This document shows, in pieces, positions 62,682 to 64,000 of a stretch of DNA of 64,000 bases. This DNA is from Azospirillum brasilense (lineage in GTDB: Bacteria; Pseudomonadota; Alphaproteobacteria; Azospirillales; Azospirillaceae), in the NCBI RefSeq assembly GCF_007827795.1, contig NZ_VITI01000013.1:86432-150431 (forward strand), read 5' to 3'. The position numbers and the translations under genes are program-made. Each line of letters starts with the position of its first letter. The stretch's first letter is position 1. The notes beneath the pieces are model-generated. The model was given only the letters and a program-made list of their open reading frames with translations, searched no databases and had not been told where the DNA came from.

Positions 62682-63308
62682 ATGCAACTCGACCTTCTCA
62701 AGCGACCGGACGGACGCACGGCCATCCTGATGCCGTCCGGCTTCGTCCTCGATCTTCTGACGCCGGACGCCACCGGCATGCCGATCGAGGACATCGCCCA
62801 ATGCCTGTCGTCCCAGCCGCGCTGGGGCGGCGCCGCCAAGCCCTGGTATTCGGTCGCCGAGCATTCGGTGATGGTTTCGCGTCTGGTGCCGCCGGCCCTG
62901 GCCTACTCGGCACTGATGCACGACTGCGAGGAGTTCCTCGGCGACTGGCCGTCGCCGGTGAAGGTCATGCTGGACCGCGACTACGTCAAGCAGCGGCTGC
63001 ATCCGGTCAAGGACGCGCTGCGCCGCTGGTTCGGCTTCGATGACGAAGCGCCGGGCATCAAGCAGGCCGACCTCGTCTGCATGGCGACGGAACTGCGCGA
63101 CCTCCTGCCCCCGGCCTGGCTGGACTGGGGGCATCTGCCGGCTCCCCACCCGGACAGGATCGTCCCGGTCGGCCCAGATCGGGCCTATGCGCTCTTTCTG
63201 AACCGGTACGAGGAGTTGAAGCACCTCGCCAAACCCCTGAAGGCCAAACCCCTGAACACCAAGCCCACGAAGGCCACACGGGGCAAGCGCAGGACGGAAA
63301 CACAGTAA
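62682..63308 (+). CDS. HD-domain phosphohydrolase
   Basis: The 208-residue protein has an HD-type metal site: VAEHSVMVSRL, then ALMHDCEEFLGDWPSPVK with the His-Asp pair, and a later Asp in IKQADLVCMATE. This arrangement resembles YfbR-like 5'-deoxynucleotidases and related phage-type HD proteins. The C-terminus has a basic, repetitive tail (KPLKAKPLNTKPTKATRGKR), possibly for nucleic-acid contact. The ATG at 62682 is preferred; a GTG eight codons upstream is possible. The substrate is unknown. It lies 5 bases from the convergent dxs gene. Confidence 0.82.
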   Translation: MQLDLLKRPDGRTAILMPSGFVLDLLTPDATGMPIEDIAQCLSSQPRWGGAAKPWYSVAEHSVMVSRLVPPALAYSALMHDCEEFLGDWPSPVKVMLDRDYVKQRLHPVKDALRRWFGFDDEAPGIKQADLVCMATELRDLLPPAWLDWGHLPAPHPDRIVPVGPDRAYALFLNRYEELKHLAKPLKAKPLNTKPTKATRGKRRTETQ

Positions 63309-63313
63309 GCTTC

Positions 63314-64000
63314 CTATCCCAGCGTCGCGATCCGCCCGGTGTGGCTGCCCAGCGCCTGCAGGGCGGTGGCGACGATGTGGCGGGCGGCGAGACCGGCCTC
63401 CTCATACTGCCTGGCCGGGCTGTCATGGTCGAGGAAGCGGTCGGGCAGGACCATCGGGCGGATCTTCAGCCCGCCATCCAGCAGCCCGGTCATCGCGAGG
63501 TGTTGCAGCACGAAGCTGCCGAAGCCGCCGACCGAACCCTCCTCGATGGTGATCAGCACCTCGTGCTCCAGCGCCAGACGGCGCACCAGATCCTCGTCCA
63601 GCGGCTTGGCGAAGCGCGCGTCGGCCACCGTCGTCGACAGGCCGCGCGCCCCCAGCTCCGCCGCCGCCTTGCGCGCCTCGGCCAGCCGCGTGCCGTAGCT
63701 GAGGATCGCCACCTTGCTGCCTTCCTGAAGGATGCGCCCCTTGCCGATGGGCAGGACCGCGCCGCGCTCCGGCAATTCCAGCCCCACCCCCTCGCCGCGC
63801 GGGTAGCGCAGCGCCGAGGCGCGGTCGTCGATGGCGGCGCTGGTCGCCACCATGTGCATCAGCTCCAGCTCGTCCGCCGCCGCCATCAGCACGATGTCGG
63901 GCAGGCAGCCGAGATAGGCGACGTCGAAGGCCCCGGCGTGGGTCGCCCCGTCCGCCCCGACCAGACCGGCGCGGTCGAGCGCGAAGCGCACCGGCAGGCG
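63314..64000 (-). CDS. dxs: 1-deoxy-D-xylulose-5-phosphate synthase, C-terminal part
   Basis: DXS makes DXP from pyruvate and glyceraldehyde-3-phosphate, the entry to the MEP isoprenoid path. The visible 228 residues cover the end of the transketolase pyrimidine domain (FALDRAGLVGADGATHAGAF) and the whole C-terminal transketolase domain (GRILQEGSKVAILSYGTRLA, IEEGSVGGFGSFVLQHLA, LPDRFLDHDSPARQYEEAGL). The N-terminal two-thirds, with the thiamine-diphosphate site, lies beyond the right edge. Confidence 0.96.
   Translation of the reverse strand, partial: RLPVRFALDRAGLVGADGATHAGAFDVAYLGCLPDIVLMAAADELELMHMVATSAAIDDRASALRYPRGEGVGLELPERGAVLPIGKGRILQEGSKVAILSYGTRLAEARKAAAELGARGLSTTVADARFAKPLDEDLVRRLALEHEVLITIEEGSVGGFGSFVLQHLAMTGLLDGGLKIRPMVLPDRFLDHDSPARQYEEAGLAARHIVATALQALGSHTGRIATLG

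Noticed and set aside
62682..63308. HD-domain protein as a sign of prophage.
   Set aside because: Although similar proteins occur in phages, no phage structural, integrase or attachment-site sequence is nearby and the flanking genes are chromosomal.

Overview
The window is high-GC, gene-dense chromosomal DNA from an alphaproteobacterium. The combination of an aerobic-type cobalamin cluster (cobK, cobL, cobE, cobM, cbiD, cobA, cobB, bluB), FlaF, a DUF4175/TIGR02302 protein, ExoD, an ETF/3-hydroxyacyl-CoA dehydrogenase operon, several TPR-glycosyltransferase fusions and many sensor kinases fits Rhodospirillales, most probably Azospirillum. That assignment is inferred from gene content and recalled protein similarity. 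No rRNA, tRNA, CRISPR array, insertion sequence or prophage was seen.

Layout. 1-7178: cobalamin biosynthesis, with cobK (cut by the window edge) divergent from cobL-cobE-cobM, a mosaic palindromic repeat, then cbiD head-to-head with cobA-cobB-bluB. 7188-10641: a bdcA/bdcR-like pair around two operator-like palindromes, an AhpD-like protein and a MocR regulator. 10642-15099: an intergenic region with a terminator and an orphan GntR-type palindrome, then a 5'-nucleotidase homologue that has lost its metal ligands, coupled to a sensor kinase. 15125-25057: DUF1491, a TPR-glycosyltransferase, and a sigma-54-driven flgE-flgK-flgL run with a very long FlgE and FlgL, followed by flaF. 25150-37695: a heptosyltransferase-like enzyme, lptF, a chemoreceptor, livG-livM-livH, an L,D-transpeptidase, two more TPR proteins and a Tat-exported branched-chain amino acid binding protein. 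37719-46896: small redox, cupin and envelope genes, a GH1 glycosidase, a PduO-type adenosyltransferase and etfB-etfA-hbd. 47036-58629: envelope and housekeeping genes (tlpA, argH-lipoprotein-lysA, bacteriohemerythrin, DUF4175, rodA, a CNNM/CBS protein). 58656-64000: exoD, then a histidine kinase, a B12-binding protein and a response regulator on one strand, an HD protein and the 3' part of dxs.

The most interesting candidate is the cluster at 59482-62401. Its B12-binding protein carries the W-x9-E-H signature of CarH-type adenosylcobalamin light sensors. It lies between a single-domain response regulator and a histidine kinase, not next to a DNA-binding domain. The same window encodes much of B12 ring synthesis, lower-ligand synthesis (BluB) and an adenosyltransferase, so a B12-based photosensory two-component pathway is a testable proposal. 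Two other candidates follow. First, a repeated ~75-residue module expands both FlgE (six copies) and FlgL (two copies). Second, a catalytically dead periplasmic 5'-nucleotidase is paired with a sensor kinase in a way that recalls TorT/TorS.
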